A stretch of DNA of 64,000 nt from Amycolatopsis sp. GM8 (GTDB lineage Bacteria > Actinomycetota > Actinomycetes > Mycobacteriales > Pseudonocardiaceae): contig NZ_JAJKFK010000003.1 in the NCBI RefSeq assembly GCF_021653975.1, positions 62,001 to 126,000 on the forward strand, read 5' to 3'. Of this stretch, positions 43,067 to 51,240 are shown piece by piece; the first letter of the stretch is position 1; every line of letters begins with the position of its first letter. A program made the translations under genes and the position numbers. The notes under the pieces are model-generated. The model saw nothing but the letters and a program-made list of their open reading frames with translations. It was not told where the DNA came from and searched no databases.

Positions 43067-43225
43067 TCACCGCACCGTTTCCGGGACCGTGTCGAGCGTG
43101 TGGAGCAGGCGAACCGCGAGTTCCCTGCCTTGTTTTTCCGAAAGTTCGGTGTCGTTCCGGATAATTTTCTGGACGAGCTGGAGGCGCTGCTCGTAGCGGG
43201 ATACGACTACGGTGTTCGACATCAT
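43067..43225 (-). CDS. Small unknown protein (52 residues)
   Basis: An ORF of 52 codons starting at ATG 43225 (a second ATG follows at 43222), preceded by the purine-rich AGAAAGAAGAAACG and 12 bases behind the stop of the opine-dehydrogenase-like gene. The product is charged and helical: SRYEQRLQLVQKIIRNDTELS then EKQGRELAVRLLHTLDTVPE. It has no signal peptide, membrane helix or cysteine. I do not recognise a family. Same strand, spacing and ribosome site make it a probable fourth member of the operon. Confidence 0.55.
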   Translation of the reverse strand: MMSNTVVVSRYEQRLQLVQKIIRNDTELSEKQGRELAVRLLHTLDTVPETVR

Positions 43226-43237
43226 CGTTTCTTCTTT

Positions 43238-44446
43238 CTACACGAAGGCGGCGTCGACCGGGTCGACGCCGTTGGCGGGCAAGCTTGTCTCGACGGTCAT
43301 CACCTGGTGGGGGTAGTCCGGGCTGCGGTGCTGGAAGGTCAGGATGTCACGGTTGCGGATGGTTCCGTCGCGGATCTCGATGGCTCGTTTGAGCGTCTCG
43401 TCGCCATCCCAGCCGGCCGGTCCCGCGAGCACCGCCCGCAGATGGGGCAGCAACGCCTCGCTTATTTCCCAGGTTGCGGAATTCCACAGGTAGGAGGGGC
43501 TGTGGTCGACAGCGTAGTACGTGACGTTGTCGCCGACGACGAACGTTGGCTGGGTGAACGAGGTCGGCTTCGCCCAGCTGAACCCCATCCCCTCGTCACA
43601 CGAGACGTCGATGATGAGGCTGCCCGGGGCGAGTGCCGGGAGGTCGTCGTCGATCAGGAAGGTCAGTGGTGCGGCGGTGTCCTGCAGCACGCAGTTGACG
43701 ATGATGTCGTGTTGGGCGAGGAATCCCGCCAGCGGGACCCGTCCGCCGGGAGTGAGTGCGTGACTGCGGCGCAGTTCGGTACCGCCGGCCACGTCGTGGT
43801 CGAAGTGCACGAATCGCGCGGAGTGGATCGGCGAGCCGACCGCGGTGATCCCGCGCTGAGTGAGAATGTCGATGTTGTGCACGCCGTGCGCGTTCAACGC
43901 TGTCACCGCTCCGCGTGCGGTCGCCCCGAACCCGATCACCACCGCTCGCAGCCGGCGCCCGTAGTCACCCGTGGTTCCCGTGAGCGCCATGGCGTGCAAC
44001 ACCGAGCAGTAGCCCGCCAGCTCGTTGTTCGTGTGGAACACATGCAGGTTGAACGACCCATTGGCACTCCAGTGGTTCATCGCCTCGAACGCGATCAGCG
44101 TGAGCCGCCCGTCGATGGCGCGCTGGGTGAGCCTGCGGTTCTGGACGCAATGCGGCCAGCCCCACAGCATCTGCCCGGGGCGCAGCTCCGCGAGATCCTC
44201 CGGCAGAGGTTTGGCCAGCAGGATCACGTCGCAGTCGGCGATCAGCTGCTCCCGGGACCTCAGCCCGGCGACCGACGCCGCCAGCTGTTCGTCGGACACA
44301 CCGAAACGCGCGCCATAACCGTGTTCGAGATAGATGCGCCGGCGAAGGTCCGCATCGACGCGCGAGAAATGCGCGGGGTGGATCGGTAGTCGAAGCTCGT
44401 TTTCCTTACCGGACCGTGACAGGATTCCGAGAGTGACCTGGTGCAC
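43238..44446 (-). CDS. Alanine dehydrogenase/PNT-fold protein, N5-(carboxyethyl)ornithine synthase-like
   Basis: A 402-residue NAD(P)-dependent dehydrogenase of the alanine dehydrogenase/transhydrogenase superfamily. The N-terminus LGILSRSGKENELRLPIHPAHF and GYGARFGVSDEQL fit the AlaDH substrate domain; RLRAVVIGFGATARGAVTALNAHG is the Rossmann loop; DVSCDEGMGFSWAKPTSFTQP and YYAVDHSPSYLW are family-specific. It most resembles N5-(carboxyethyl)ornithine synthase, which joins pyruvate and an amino acid reductively. GTG 44446 has an AAAGG site and follows the GNAT gene by 14 bp. The amino-acid substrate is unknown. Confidence 0.78.
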   Translation of the reverse strand: MHQVTLGILSRSGKENELRLPIHPAHFSRVDADLRRRIYLEHGYGARFGVSDEQLAASVAGLRSREQLIADCDVILLAKPLPEDLAELRPGQMLWGWPHCVQNRRLTQRAIDGRLTLIAFEAMNHWSANGSFNLHVFHTNNELAGYCSVLHAMALTGTTGDYGRRLRAVVIGFGATARGAVTALNAHGVHNIDILTQRGITAVGSPIHSARFVHFDHDVAGGTELRRSHALTPGGRVPLAGFLAQHDIIVNCVLQDTAAPLTFLIDDDLPALAPGSLIIDVSCDEGMGFSWAKPTSFTQPTFVVGDNVTYYAVDHSPSYLWNSATWEISEALLPHLRAVLAGPAGWDGDETLKRAIEIRDGTIRNRDILTFQHRSPDYPHQVMTVETSLPANGVDPVDAAFV

Positions 44447-44460
44447 AGGCGCCTTTCTGA

Positions 44461-45066
44461 TCAGTTGCCGCCGAAGGCCGGCGGGAGGTGGGCCTCAGGG
44501 GCTGCCCGGTCGAGGTCGGCCGGGCGGAGCCGGAAGACCTGGAGGGTGAGCCCGAAGTACTTACCGGTCTCGCCGACCCACTGCATGCCGTTGCGGCGGA
44601 CGGTCGCGGCGGCTCGGGTGTTCCCAGGGCGGACGACGGCGAACAGCTCATCGACGTCATGGCGAAACGCCCAGCCGGCCAGCACATGGGTGGCTTCGCT
44701 GGCATATCCGTAGCCCCAGCAATCAGGGCGCAGCTGCCAGCCGATCTCGAGATCCTCGTTACCCGGTGGGAGGGGAAGCAGAATCGCCCCACCGATGACC
44801 TGTCCGTCGCCGCGTCGCTCGATGGCCCAGCGCCCGGCCGGCAACGGCGTCCGGGCGGTTTCGGCGATCCAGTGCTGCAACAGTAGGCGCATGGCCGCCA
44901 GATCGGGCACCCGGTCCATGACCGGGCTGAGCCACCGCGCCACCGCGGTGTGCCCGTACACCTCCAGCGCCGCGGGCGCATCGTCGATCCGCCAGCCACG
45001 CAACGTCAGTCGCGTGGTGCTCAACGGTGGGCGCGGTACCGGCACGGCCGGATCATTCGTGTTCAT
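44461..45066 (-). CDS. GNAT acetyltransferase (RimJ/RimL type)
   Basis: About 201 residues: LSTTRLTLRGWRIDDAPAALEVYGH opens the RimL-type domain; GQVIGGAILLPLP, LEIGWQLRPDCWGYGYASEATHVLAGWAF (acetyl-CoA loop region) and VVRPGNTRAAATVRRNGMQWVGE follow. ATG 45066 (MNTNDPAV) is chosen although no clear ribosome site is seen; in-frame GTG 45126 and TTG 45135 are alternatives. It precedes the opine-dehydrogenase-like gene by 14 bp. It could acetylate the product or substrate of that enzyme, or an unrelated target. Confidence 0.82.
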   Translation of the reverse strand: MNTNDPAVPVPRPPLSTTRLTLRGWRIDDAPAALEVYGHTAVARWLSPVMDRVPDLAAMRLLLQHWIAETARTPLPAGRWAIERRGDGQVIGGAILLPLPPGNEDLEIGWQLRPDCWGYGYASEATHVLAGWAFRHDVDELFAVVRPGNTRAAATVRRNGMQWVGETGKYFGLTLQVFRLRPADLDRAAPEAHLPPAFGGN

Positions 45067-45131
45067 GGCAAGGTCGTTTCCGGTTGTGCCGACCGATTCG
45101 AGGTCAACCGGCTCGAGCCTGCTCACCGTGG

Positions 45132-45632
45132 TCAACGGACCTGGCCGCCATCAACCTCCCAGCGCTGTGTGGGGTGGCCAACCGCGAGAAGCTCCTCGAT
45201 GTTGTCGGCGTTGCCCCGCCGCGAAGCCCTCATCATGGCGTCGTGCGCGCCCGCCGGCGTGGTTTCGGGTGGCACCACCAGCAGAGTCAAGCGCCGCCGG
45301 CCCTGACCGGTCACCGTGACGGTGTCGGCGTGCTGCGAACCGAACCCCTCCAAACGAACAGCCCGGCCCTCGGTCGTGAGACGGCGAGCGGCCGGCCGCC
45401 ACATCGTCACGTTGTAGGTCACCCGCTCGATCCGGCCCGGCCGAACTGCCAGCACCGCAAGCAATGCTGGTAGTTCGGCTGCCAGGTCCCGGGACCGGGG
45501 CCACCACGCACCGTCGACAAACCCCGTGGTGGGCGCCTTCGGCTTCAAATGCAAGCGCAGCGTGTGCCGAGGCTGCTCGATGACCGTGACGGCCGATGGG
45601 GTGGCGATCGGTGTGCGCGGGCTCGACATCAT
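45132..45632 (-). CDS. DUF5994 family protein
   Basis: A 166-residue protein with the DUF5994 hallmark HTLRLHLKPKAPTTGFVDGAWWPRSRDLAAELPALLAVL, then VTYNVTMWRPAARRLTTEGRAVRLEGF and LTLLVVPPETTPAGAHDAMMRAS. No enzyme motif, signal or membrane helix is visible. ATG 45632 or the adjacent ATG at 45629 may be used. It is first in the minus-strand run with the GNAT and opine-type genes, and divergent from a paralogue at 46040. The family is common in actinomycetes and has no established function. Confidence 0.8.
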   Translation of the reverse strand: MMSSPRTPIATPSAVTVIEQPRHTLRLHLKPKAPTTGFVDGAWWPRSRDLAAELPALLAVLAVRPGRIERVTYNVTMWRPAARRLTTEGRAVRLEGFGSQHADTVTVTGQGRRRLTLLVVPPETTPAGAHDAMMRASRRGNADNIEELLAVGHPTQRWEVDGGQVR

Positions 45633-46039
45633 GTCGATCTCCCGTCCCTGGCCGCGTGCGCGGCCGACCTGAAACTGTCGAGGACGACACGAGCTTGACC
45701 ACTCGCGTACGAGATGCTCCCGACGGCACTCACACTACGCCCATTTCGGCCACTTGAGGCGGAATGGTTCTACGCGTTTCTCGTAGCGAGAGTCGAATGT
45801 GCGACTCGGGATCGCGGACGCACCGGTAAGCGCGAGGTGTGCTGCGTCCACACGCGACACCTAGCGAGCGCGCCTGTCCCGGGCGGTGGCGCGTCATCTC
45901 CGGCCCGGCCGCGGTGCGAGCCGCGTGGCGAGTAGTGTGGATGTCACCGGAAGCACTTCGCGCGCTGACAATCACGTTGGCGTCGCTACCGGCGAACAGC
46001 GGTACCGGCCGGGTGCCGGCCGGGGACAGGAGCGCCGAC
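45633..46039. promoter_or_regulatory. 407-bp divergent intergenic region between DUF5994 paralogues
   Basis: No convincing coding sequence was found. A perfect dyad GAGTCG-AATGTG-CGACTC occurs at 45790-45807, preceded by the small hairpin TCTCG-TAG-CGAGA. Promoters for both DUF5994 genes should lie here. No sigma-factor element could be assigned with confidence. Confidence 0.4.
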
Positions 46040-46552
46040 ATGTCGTCGGGCCCACACCTGCGCAGGACCACTTCCCACACCACCCGCCAGGCCTTGCGGT
46101 TGACGTTGAAACCCCAAGCGGCGGCGATGGGAATGATCGACGGCGCCTGGTGGCCGCGGTCACGCGACTCTCTCGCCGAGTTTCCCGCGATGATCGCCGG
46201 AATTCAATGGCGCCTTGGCCGGCCGGACCAGGTGGCCTACAACAGCGACGCCTGGACCGAAACGCCCCGCCATATGGTGGTCGATGGCCACGCCGTCCGG
46301 CTCGTGGGATTCCGGTTCCTGGACGAGAACACCGTGCTGGTATCCGGGCGCGGCTGGCACCGGATGGCCTTACTGGTCATTCCTCCGGAGTCGGCCGGGC
46401 GGACCGCCGTGAAGGCGCTGGCCAGAGCGGCCAACCCGGAGAACACCGAGCAAGCCGAGGAAATCCTGATCCACAGCGGCATCGGTGCCGGCCCGTCGGA
46501 CCCGCACGTCCCGGCACCGCGCACCCCGGCAGCGGAGACCAGCACACCCTGA
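46040..46552 (+). CDS. DUF5994 family protein (paralogue)
   Basis: A 170-residue paralogue of the protein at 45132: QALRLTLKPQAAAMGMIDGAWWPRSRDSLAEFPAMIA, VAYNSDAWTETPRHMVVDGHAVRLVGF and HRMALLVIPPESAGRTAVKALARAANPENTEQAEEIL. ATG 46040 has AGGAG seven bases upstream; the open frame extends further back without family-like sequence. A proline/alanine-rich tail ends the protein. The two genes are divergent and share their promoter region, so they are probably coexpressed. Confidence 0.8.
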   Translation: MSSGPHLRRTTSHTTRQALRLTLKPQAAAMGMIDGAWWPRSRDSLAEFPAMIAGIQWRLGRPDQVAYNSDAWTETPRHMVVDGHAVRLVGFRFLDENTVLVSGRGWHRMALLVIPPESAGRTAVKALARAANPENTEQAEEILIHSGIGAGPSDPHVPAPRTPAAETSTP

Positions 46553-46665
46553 GTCACCGAAATTTCCGGACGAGGAATGCCGAGCGGTCACGGTCCAACG
46601 TGAATTGTCCACAAAGGACAGTTGTGAACGTCCACCCGCACTGGAACGTCGCCGTGGTTTCGCGG

Positions 46666-46866
46666 TCATGCTTCTTTGTTGTTGATGTCGTTTTGCCTGC
46701 CGGCGCAGACACATCCGCGACTGACGCCGCCAGCCATCGTCGCCGTGCAGTAGCGGCGGGCGATCGAATCATGCGAATTCCAGCTGTGTCGGCAAGCGGT
46801 ACAGGCGTTGTCGCCCCCGCTGCCGTCCACGCCGGTAACTCCCGGTTTCACGTCGGTGCTCGCCAC
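46666..46866 (-). CDS. Small Cys-rich RGCVC-motif protein
   Basis: A 66-residue protein with a compact metal-binding pattern: ACTACRHSWNSHDSIARRYC followed by TATMAGGVSRGCVCAG. Two CxxC-like pairs plus His residues suggest a zinc- or iron-binding fold; a small actinobacterial group with the RGCVC end is known to me only as of unknown function. GTG 46866 follows GAGAGG by seven bases. The flanking intergenic DNA carries no other gene. It stands alone between the DUF5994 gene and the kinase. Confidence 0.55.
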   Translation of the reverse strand: MASTDVKPGVTGVDGSGGDNACTACRHSWNSHDSIARRYCTATMAGGVSRGCVCAGRQNDINNKEA

Positions 46867-47074
46867 GTTTCGGCCTCTCGTTGGTCGCGCATGAGAAGGA
46901 ATTCACGCCTCGGCGGTATTTCGGCTCGGCCGGTGTGCACCAAGGTCCGGAGCGATGCCCCCACCGTACGCGCTCGCCGTCACGGCCTGCGCGGCGCACG
47001 CTCAACCGCTCCCCCACGCTCGAGAGCGGCCGGCACGCCGCTTGTCCATCACATCCGCGACGGCGCACCCACGG

Positions 47075-49288
47075 TCAATGCGGCCGGGTGAGGTCGCCGG
47101 GGTGGAAGGCGTTGACGGTGGCTTCGACCGGCGCGTCGAGGTCGGCCTTGTGCGCTCGCGGATAGCCCCAGCGCAGGCAGGCGCGTGAGGCCGGCCCGGC
47201 GTAGCCGCGTTCGTAGAAGATCTGGCCACCGGCGTCGTACCCGGAGATCGTGTACGCGGTGCCGTCGACCTGCTGATGGGTCACCTGGCCGCCCTCGCCC
47301 TCGATCTCCTGGGCCGTCTCGTCCAGGATCTCCTGGGCGGTCCGGGCGTCGTTGGCGCCCCACACGGTGAGCGTCGCGCCCAGGGAGGCATTGGTGTACT
47401 GCATGCCATCGCCGTTCTCCGGGTGGTACGGGCTCGCGGTGTAACCGGCGGGCACGAGCGTGCTGAAACCGAACCGGGGATTGGTATACGTCGTCCCGCT
47501 CGGCCGAGCCGAGGACGACGCCGGTGCCGAGGCCGGCTGCCGGCCGAGCATCGTCAGCAGTTGCGGCTGCAGCAGGTCCGAGATCTCGTCATAGGGCAGT
47601 GAGACCGTTTCCTGTCCGGACGCCATATCGCAGCCGAGCTCGTACCACTTGATCAGGAAATCGACCCCGGTCGCGGTGAAGCCGATGTCCGCGCCCGGCA
47701 CGTGATCAGCACCTTGAACCTGGGACGCGTCGATGGACACCTGGTCACCGCCGTAGCTGCCGATGGCCGGCGTGCTGCAGAAGCCGTTCCTGGTGTGCGG
47801 GCCCAGCCGGGCGGTCAGCGTGTCCATCCCGGCCGCGGTGAGGACCTCGGGCCGGAACATCTCCCGCGGCCCGAGCACCTGGCCGGTGCTCAGGTCGACG
47901 TTGACCGTCTCGGGGAACTGCCAGCTCGAATGGGCGATCACGGCCGAGTCGAGCGTGTGGTCGTAGCGGACCGACAGCAGGCCCGTCGTCTGGAGCAGTA
48001 CTTCCGCCGTCGTGTGCGCCTTCAGCACGTCACCGCGTTCCCGCACCATGCCGAGGATGTCCGGGTCCGCCAGCTCCTGCCGCAGGCTCTGCAACCGCTT
48101 GTCGATGGGCGCGCGAAGGGCGTCGTTGACGCGTTGCTGCACCGCGGCGTCCGCGTGCCCGGACACCTGGGGATACTGCAGCGAGTACGTGATGGGCAGC
48201 GCCGGATCCTGCCCGGCCGCGGTTTGCACCGTCACGGACAACGCCGCCTGCCGCGGCGGGTCGCCGAGGCTGGTGTAGACCCACACTCCGCCGGCGACGA
48301 GCGCGCCGATCGCGAGGACCGAGATGACGATCTTGCCCACGGTCGCGGCCACCACGCCCGTTCCCGTGCCGCCCGCGGCGGCGACCGGTGCGGCGGCCAT
48401 GCCCCCTGTCGCCAGCAACGCGAGCGGGGTCAGGGCGGTCAGCGCGGCGACCGAGGTGGCGAGCCGCTTCCAGCCGCGCCGCTCCCAGTCCTTGCCGTAG
48501 GCCGCGCGGGCGACCGATTCGAGCTCGGTCACGAACGCCTCGGCGCTCGCCGGCCGCCACGCGGGATCCTTGGCCATCCCCCGCGCGATCAGCGGGCGCA
48601 GGTCCTCGGGCACGACGTCCAAGGGCACGGAGCCGCGCTCGTGCAGGGACCGCAGCTGCTCGGTGGTGCCGGCCTCGAAGGGCCGGTGCCCGGTGACGCA
48701 CTGGAAGAATACGCAAGTTGCCGCGTACACGTCGGTCGCGGGGATCCCTGGCTGCCCGGCCCACTGCTCCGGGGCCATGTAGGACGGCGACCCTGCCGCC
48801 AGTCCACTTTGGCCGTCCAATGTGGCCAGACCGAAGTCCACCAGCTTCGACTCGCCCTCGCGGGAGACCAGCACGTTGCCGGGTTTGTAGTCACGGTGCA
48901 CGACACCGGCCGCGTGCGCCGCGGCGAGCCCGAGCAGCGATCCCTTCAGGATCGCCAGCGCCGACTCCGGGGCCAGCGTCCCCTCGGCGGCGAGCAGCGC
49001 CCGCAGCGACACGCCGGGGACGGCCTCCATCACCAGTGCCGCGCCCTGCGGTGACTCGATGAATTCGAACAGGCGCACGACGTGCGGGCTCGTGACCCCG
49101 CGCAGCAGCCACGCTTCCCGACGGAACCCGTCGGCGACCCACGGTTCACTCAGGAATTCGCCGCGAAGGTACTTGATCGCGACAAGCTGTCCCGATTCCT
49201 CGTGCTTGGCGAGCACGACCCGGCCGAATCCGCCGGCACCCAGTTCGTCCACCTCGGCGAAGCCCGGGACCTGCCACTTTTGGTTCAC
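47075..49288 (-). CDS. Transmembrane Ser/Thr protein kinase with DUF3298-like extracellular domain
   Basis: A 737-residue Hanks-type kinase. Kinase domain 8-270: glycine loop GAGGFG (17-22), Lys39 in VAIKY, HRDYKPGNVL (131-140), DFGLA (151-155) and APEQ (172-175). Hydrophobic segments at about 280-305 and 318-340 (KIVISVLAIGALVAGGVWVY) anchor it. The outer part resembles RsiV/DUF3298 domains (ITYSLQYPQVSGHADAAVQQRVNDALR; VNVDLSTGQVLGPREMF) and ends in a second region after a Ser/Ala-rich linker at about 595. PASTA repeats are absent. It is divergent from the lipoprotein at 49435; ligand and substrates are unknown. Confidence 0.88.
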   Translation of the reverse strand: MNQKWQVPGFAEVDELGAGGFGRVVLAKHEESGQLVAIKYLRGEFLSEPWVADGFRREAWLLRGVTSPHVVRLFEFIESPQGAALVMEAVPGVSLRALLAAEGTLAPESALAILKGSLLGLAAAHAAGVVHRDYKPGNVLVSREGESKLVDFGLATLDGQSGLAAGSPSYMAPEQWAGQPGIPATDVYAATCVFFQCVTGHRPFEAGTTEQLRSLHERGSVPLDVVPEDLRPLIARGMAKDPAWRPASAEAFVTELESVARAAYGKDWERRGWKRLATSVAALTALTPLALLATGGMAAAPVAAAGGTGTGVVAATVGKIVISVLAIGALVAGGVWVYTSLGDPPRQAALSVTVQTAAGQDPALPITYSLQYPQVSGHADAAVQQRVNDALRAPIDKRLQSLRQELADPDILGMVRERGDVLKAHTTAEVLLQTTGLLSVRYDHTLDSAVIAHSSWQFPETVNVDLSTGQVLGPREMFRPEVLTAAGMDTLTARLGPHTRNGFCSTPAIGSYGGDQVSIDASQVQGADHVPGADIGFTATGVDFLIKWYELGCDMASGQETVSLPYDEISDLLQPQLLTMLGRQPASAPASSSARPSGTTYTNPRFGFSTLVPAGYTASPYHPENGDGMQYTNASLGATLTVWGANDARTAQEILDETAQEIEGEGGQVTHQQVDGTAYTISGYDAGGQIFYERGYAGPASRACLRWGYPRAHKADLDAPVEATVNAFHPGDLTRPH

Positions 49289-49434
49289 AGCACAGCATCA
49301 GATCACCAACCGGGCGCCGGCGCCACCGAAAAGTGCGATTTCACATTCTTCGTCTGAACCTTCCCGATTCCGCCCCGCCACGGCACCACTGTCGCTTATG
49401 CTCCGGTGGTTCTTCCTGACTCGAAAGGTATTCC

Positions 49435-49971
49435 ATGTCCATTCGCACTTTGCCCTTCCTGGCCGTGGGCGCCGTCCTGCTGGTCGCCGGATGTTCGGGC
49501 GGAGGTGACTCGGCCGCTCCGGCGGCGTCGGAGACCTCCGCGATCTCCGTGGCACCGTCCTCGACCCCGGCCGCGCCGCCCTCGACCCCGGCATCCACAC
49601 CGCAAGCCACGTCCACGCGGCAATCCGCGTCCGCCGGCGCGATCGAGCGGTACGAGACGTTCCTGCACGCGGTGGGCAAGGAAGATCTCGCGACGGCCTG
49701 CGAAATCGCCGCCCCGGCCGCGAAAAAGGCCGAGGACGAGGGCTTCGGGCCGTGCGAGCAGACGTTCCCGGTGACGTTCCAGATGATCTCCCCGGCGCAG
49801 AAGCGGGCGCTGCAAGGTGCCACGGTGGACCAGGCGAAGGTCAAAAAGGACAGTGCGACGAAGGTCGAGATCCCGGCCAGCGCGGTGAAGGCCACCGCCA
49901 AGTTCACCGACAGCGATCTGGGCGACGCCGTACTGGAGTACCGCGGCGGCCAGTGGTACGTCACCGACTGA
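49435..49971 (+). CDS. Lipoprotein of unknown function
   Basis: A 178-residue secreted lipoprotein: signal peptide MSIRTLPFLAVGAVLL with lipobox VAGC (Cys at about 20), a Ser/Pro/Ala/Thr-rich linker (residues 25-65), then a small domain GAIERYETFLHAVGKEDLATACEIAAPAAKKAEDEGFGPCEQTF with two cysteines, ending in LEYRGGQWYVTD. The last part resembles the ketosteroid-isomerase/DUF4878-like folds of actinobacterial lipoproteins. It is followed by a strong terminator, so it is monocistronic. Confidence 0.75.
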   Translation: MSIRTLPFLAVGAVLLVAGCSGGGDSAAPAASETSAISVAPSSTPAAPPSTPASTPQATSTRQSASAGAIERYETFLHAVGKEDLATACEIAAPAAKKAEDEGFGPCEQTFPVTFQMISPAQKRALQGATVDQAKVKKDSATKVEIPASAVKATAKFTDSDLGDAVLEYRGGQWYVTD

Positions 49972-49992
49972 GTCCCTGATCCACAATGGACC

Positions 49993-50027
49993 CTTTCGTG
50001 AGCCCGGGGTCTCCGGGCTCACGAAAG
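49993..50027. terminator. Perfect 15-bp hairpin terminator
   Basis: CTTTCGTGAGCCCGG and CCGGGCTCACGAAAG pair perfectly over 15 bp around the loop GGTCT. It begins 21 bp after the lipoprotein stop. The stem is long enough for termination without a U-tract; such hairpins recur in actinomycete genomes. Confidence 0.8.
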
Positions 50028-50174
50028 ACACCGCCACCGTCGGACGCACCATCATCAGGCCGGTCCCCCCACGTCAGCCAGGAACGATCGGAGCGAACGC
50101 TAGCAAAACCGGCCGGCCGATGTGACACTTTTGGCCAAAGATGTCTCATCCGGGTGGATCGAGCGGACTGCCGT

Positions 50175-50690
50175 TCAGTGGAGGTTCAGGAGCACGAAGT
50201 TCTTCAGCACGATCATCACGATCCCCAGCGCGGCACCGGTGCCCGTGAGTCCGACCAGCGGCCACCCACTCAGCCGCGCGGCGCGGCCGGCGGACCAGGC
50301 GTGCCACGTGAGCACGACGACAGCCGTCGCGAGGCCCGCGTTCGCCGCGGTCAGGGTCGAGGCGCCGGCCAGGCGGGCGAGCAGGGCGACCGCCAGTGGT
50401 CCGACGGACGCGGTGACCATCGGCCAGGTCACCGCGAGCTCCGCGCCGATCCGCCGGAGGGCGGGCAGCTTCCCGTCGGCCACCTGCTCGCCCAGCAGCT
50501 CCGCGTACTCCTCGGCCAGCCAGTACACGAACAGCGTGACCACGACCGCGATCGCGAGCGCCGCGGTGGAGAGCTGGTTCCCCACCGCGGCCAGGATCGC
50601 CGCGGTCACGATCACGCCGTAGATGCCGGCCGCGCGGCGGCGGCCGGCACGCCTGGCCGCCGCGTCACGCGGCGGCTCGACCGCGATCAC
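50175..50690 (-). CDS. Integral membrane protein of unknown function
   Basis: A 171-residue membrane protein with about five hydrophobic helices: GIYGVIVTAAILAAVGNQ, ALAIAVVVTLFVYWLAEEYAEL, VTASVGPLAVALLARLAG, ATAVVVLTWHAWSAG and LVGLTGTGAALGIVMIVLKNF. GTG 50690 overlaps the upstream DUF7144-like stop (GTGA), so it is cotranslated; the longer frame to 51191 is an artefact. The charged EEYAELLGEQ between helices is notable. No transporter motif is seen. Confidence 0.7.
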   Translation of the reverse strand: MIAVEPPRDAAARRAGRRRAAGIYGVIVTAAILAAVGNQLSTAALAIAVVVTLFVYWLAEEYAELLGEQVADGKLPALRRIGAELAVTWPMVTASVGPLAVALLARLAGASTLTAANAGLATAVVVLTWHAWSAGRAARLSGWPLVGLTGTGAALGIVMIVLKNFVLLNLH

Positions 50691-51166
50691 CAGGTGTCGG
50701 CGGAACGGACTTCCCTGCCGTGCACGATCACGGCCCAGATGACCAGCACGTCGAGTGCGATGATGATCGTCGACCACACCGGGTACGCCGACAGGAACGC
50801 CAGTTGCGCGACGGCGTTCACGACCGCCAGCACCACGGCCACGACCCGCGCCCAGGCGGCACCGGTGAACAGGAAGATCCCCGCGACCACGGCGAGCGCG
50901 CCGACGATCAGGTGGATCCAGCCCCACCCGGTCAGGTTGAACACCAGCAGGCCCTGCGGGCCCACCACGTAGTAGTTCTTGTTGAACAACGCGACCAGGC
51001 CCTGGATCACGTTGAACATGCCGAGCAGGATCATCATGGCGCCGCCGAACCAGATCCAGCCCACCCACATCGTCCGGCCCGCGGTCTGGGCCTGGGGTTG
51101 TGTCGTGACGGGTCCGGTCGAGGCGGTCGCCGAGAATCCCGACTGGGACTGTGCGTGTTGAGTCAT
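50687..51166 (-). CDS. DUF7144-like four-TM membrane protein
   Basis: A 159-residue protein with a Gln/Thr-rich N-terminus and four helices: WVGWIWFGGAMMILLGMFNVIQGLVALFN, GWGWIHLIVGALAVVAGIFLFTG, RVVAVVLAVVNAVAQLAFLSAYP and WSTIIIALDVLVIWAVIVHGRE. The NKNYYVVGPQGLLVFNLTGWGW segment is typical. ATG 51166 follows GGAGG. It shares its design with the gene at 51241 and is probably a tandem paralogue. Such proteins are frequent in stress islands of actinomycetes; function unknown. Confidence 0.75.
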   Translation of the reverse strand: MTQHAQSQSGFSATASTGPVTTQPQAQTAGRTMWVGWIWFGGAMMILLGMFNVIQGLVALFNKNYYVVGPQGLLVFNLTGWGWIHLIVGALAVVAGIFLFTGAAWARVVAVVLAVVNAVAQLAFLSAYPVWSTIIIALDVLVIWAVIVHGREVRSADTW

Positions 51167-51240
51167 GGTCCCTCCTTCGGTTGGCGCCCATGGTGTGGCA
51201 AGCCGCTCCGGCCCCTCCTCGCCCATGCCGGGTGAGACCC

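Noticed and set aside
43100-44389. 429-codon open frame on the plus strand
   Set aside because: Antisense to the opine-type dehydrogenase and composed of His/Arg/Val-rich shadow sequence without motifs.
45886-47091. 401-codon open frame overlapping the DUF5994 gene
   Set aside because: Arg/Gly/His-rich shadow frame in the same strand; it contains the DUF5994 coding region in the wrong frame.
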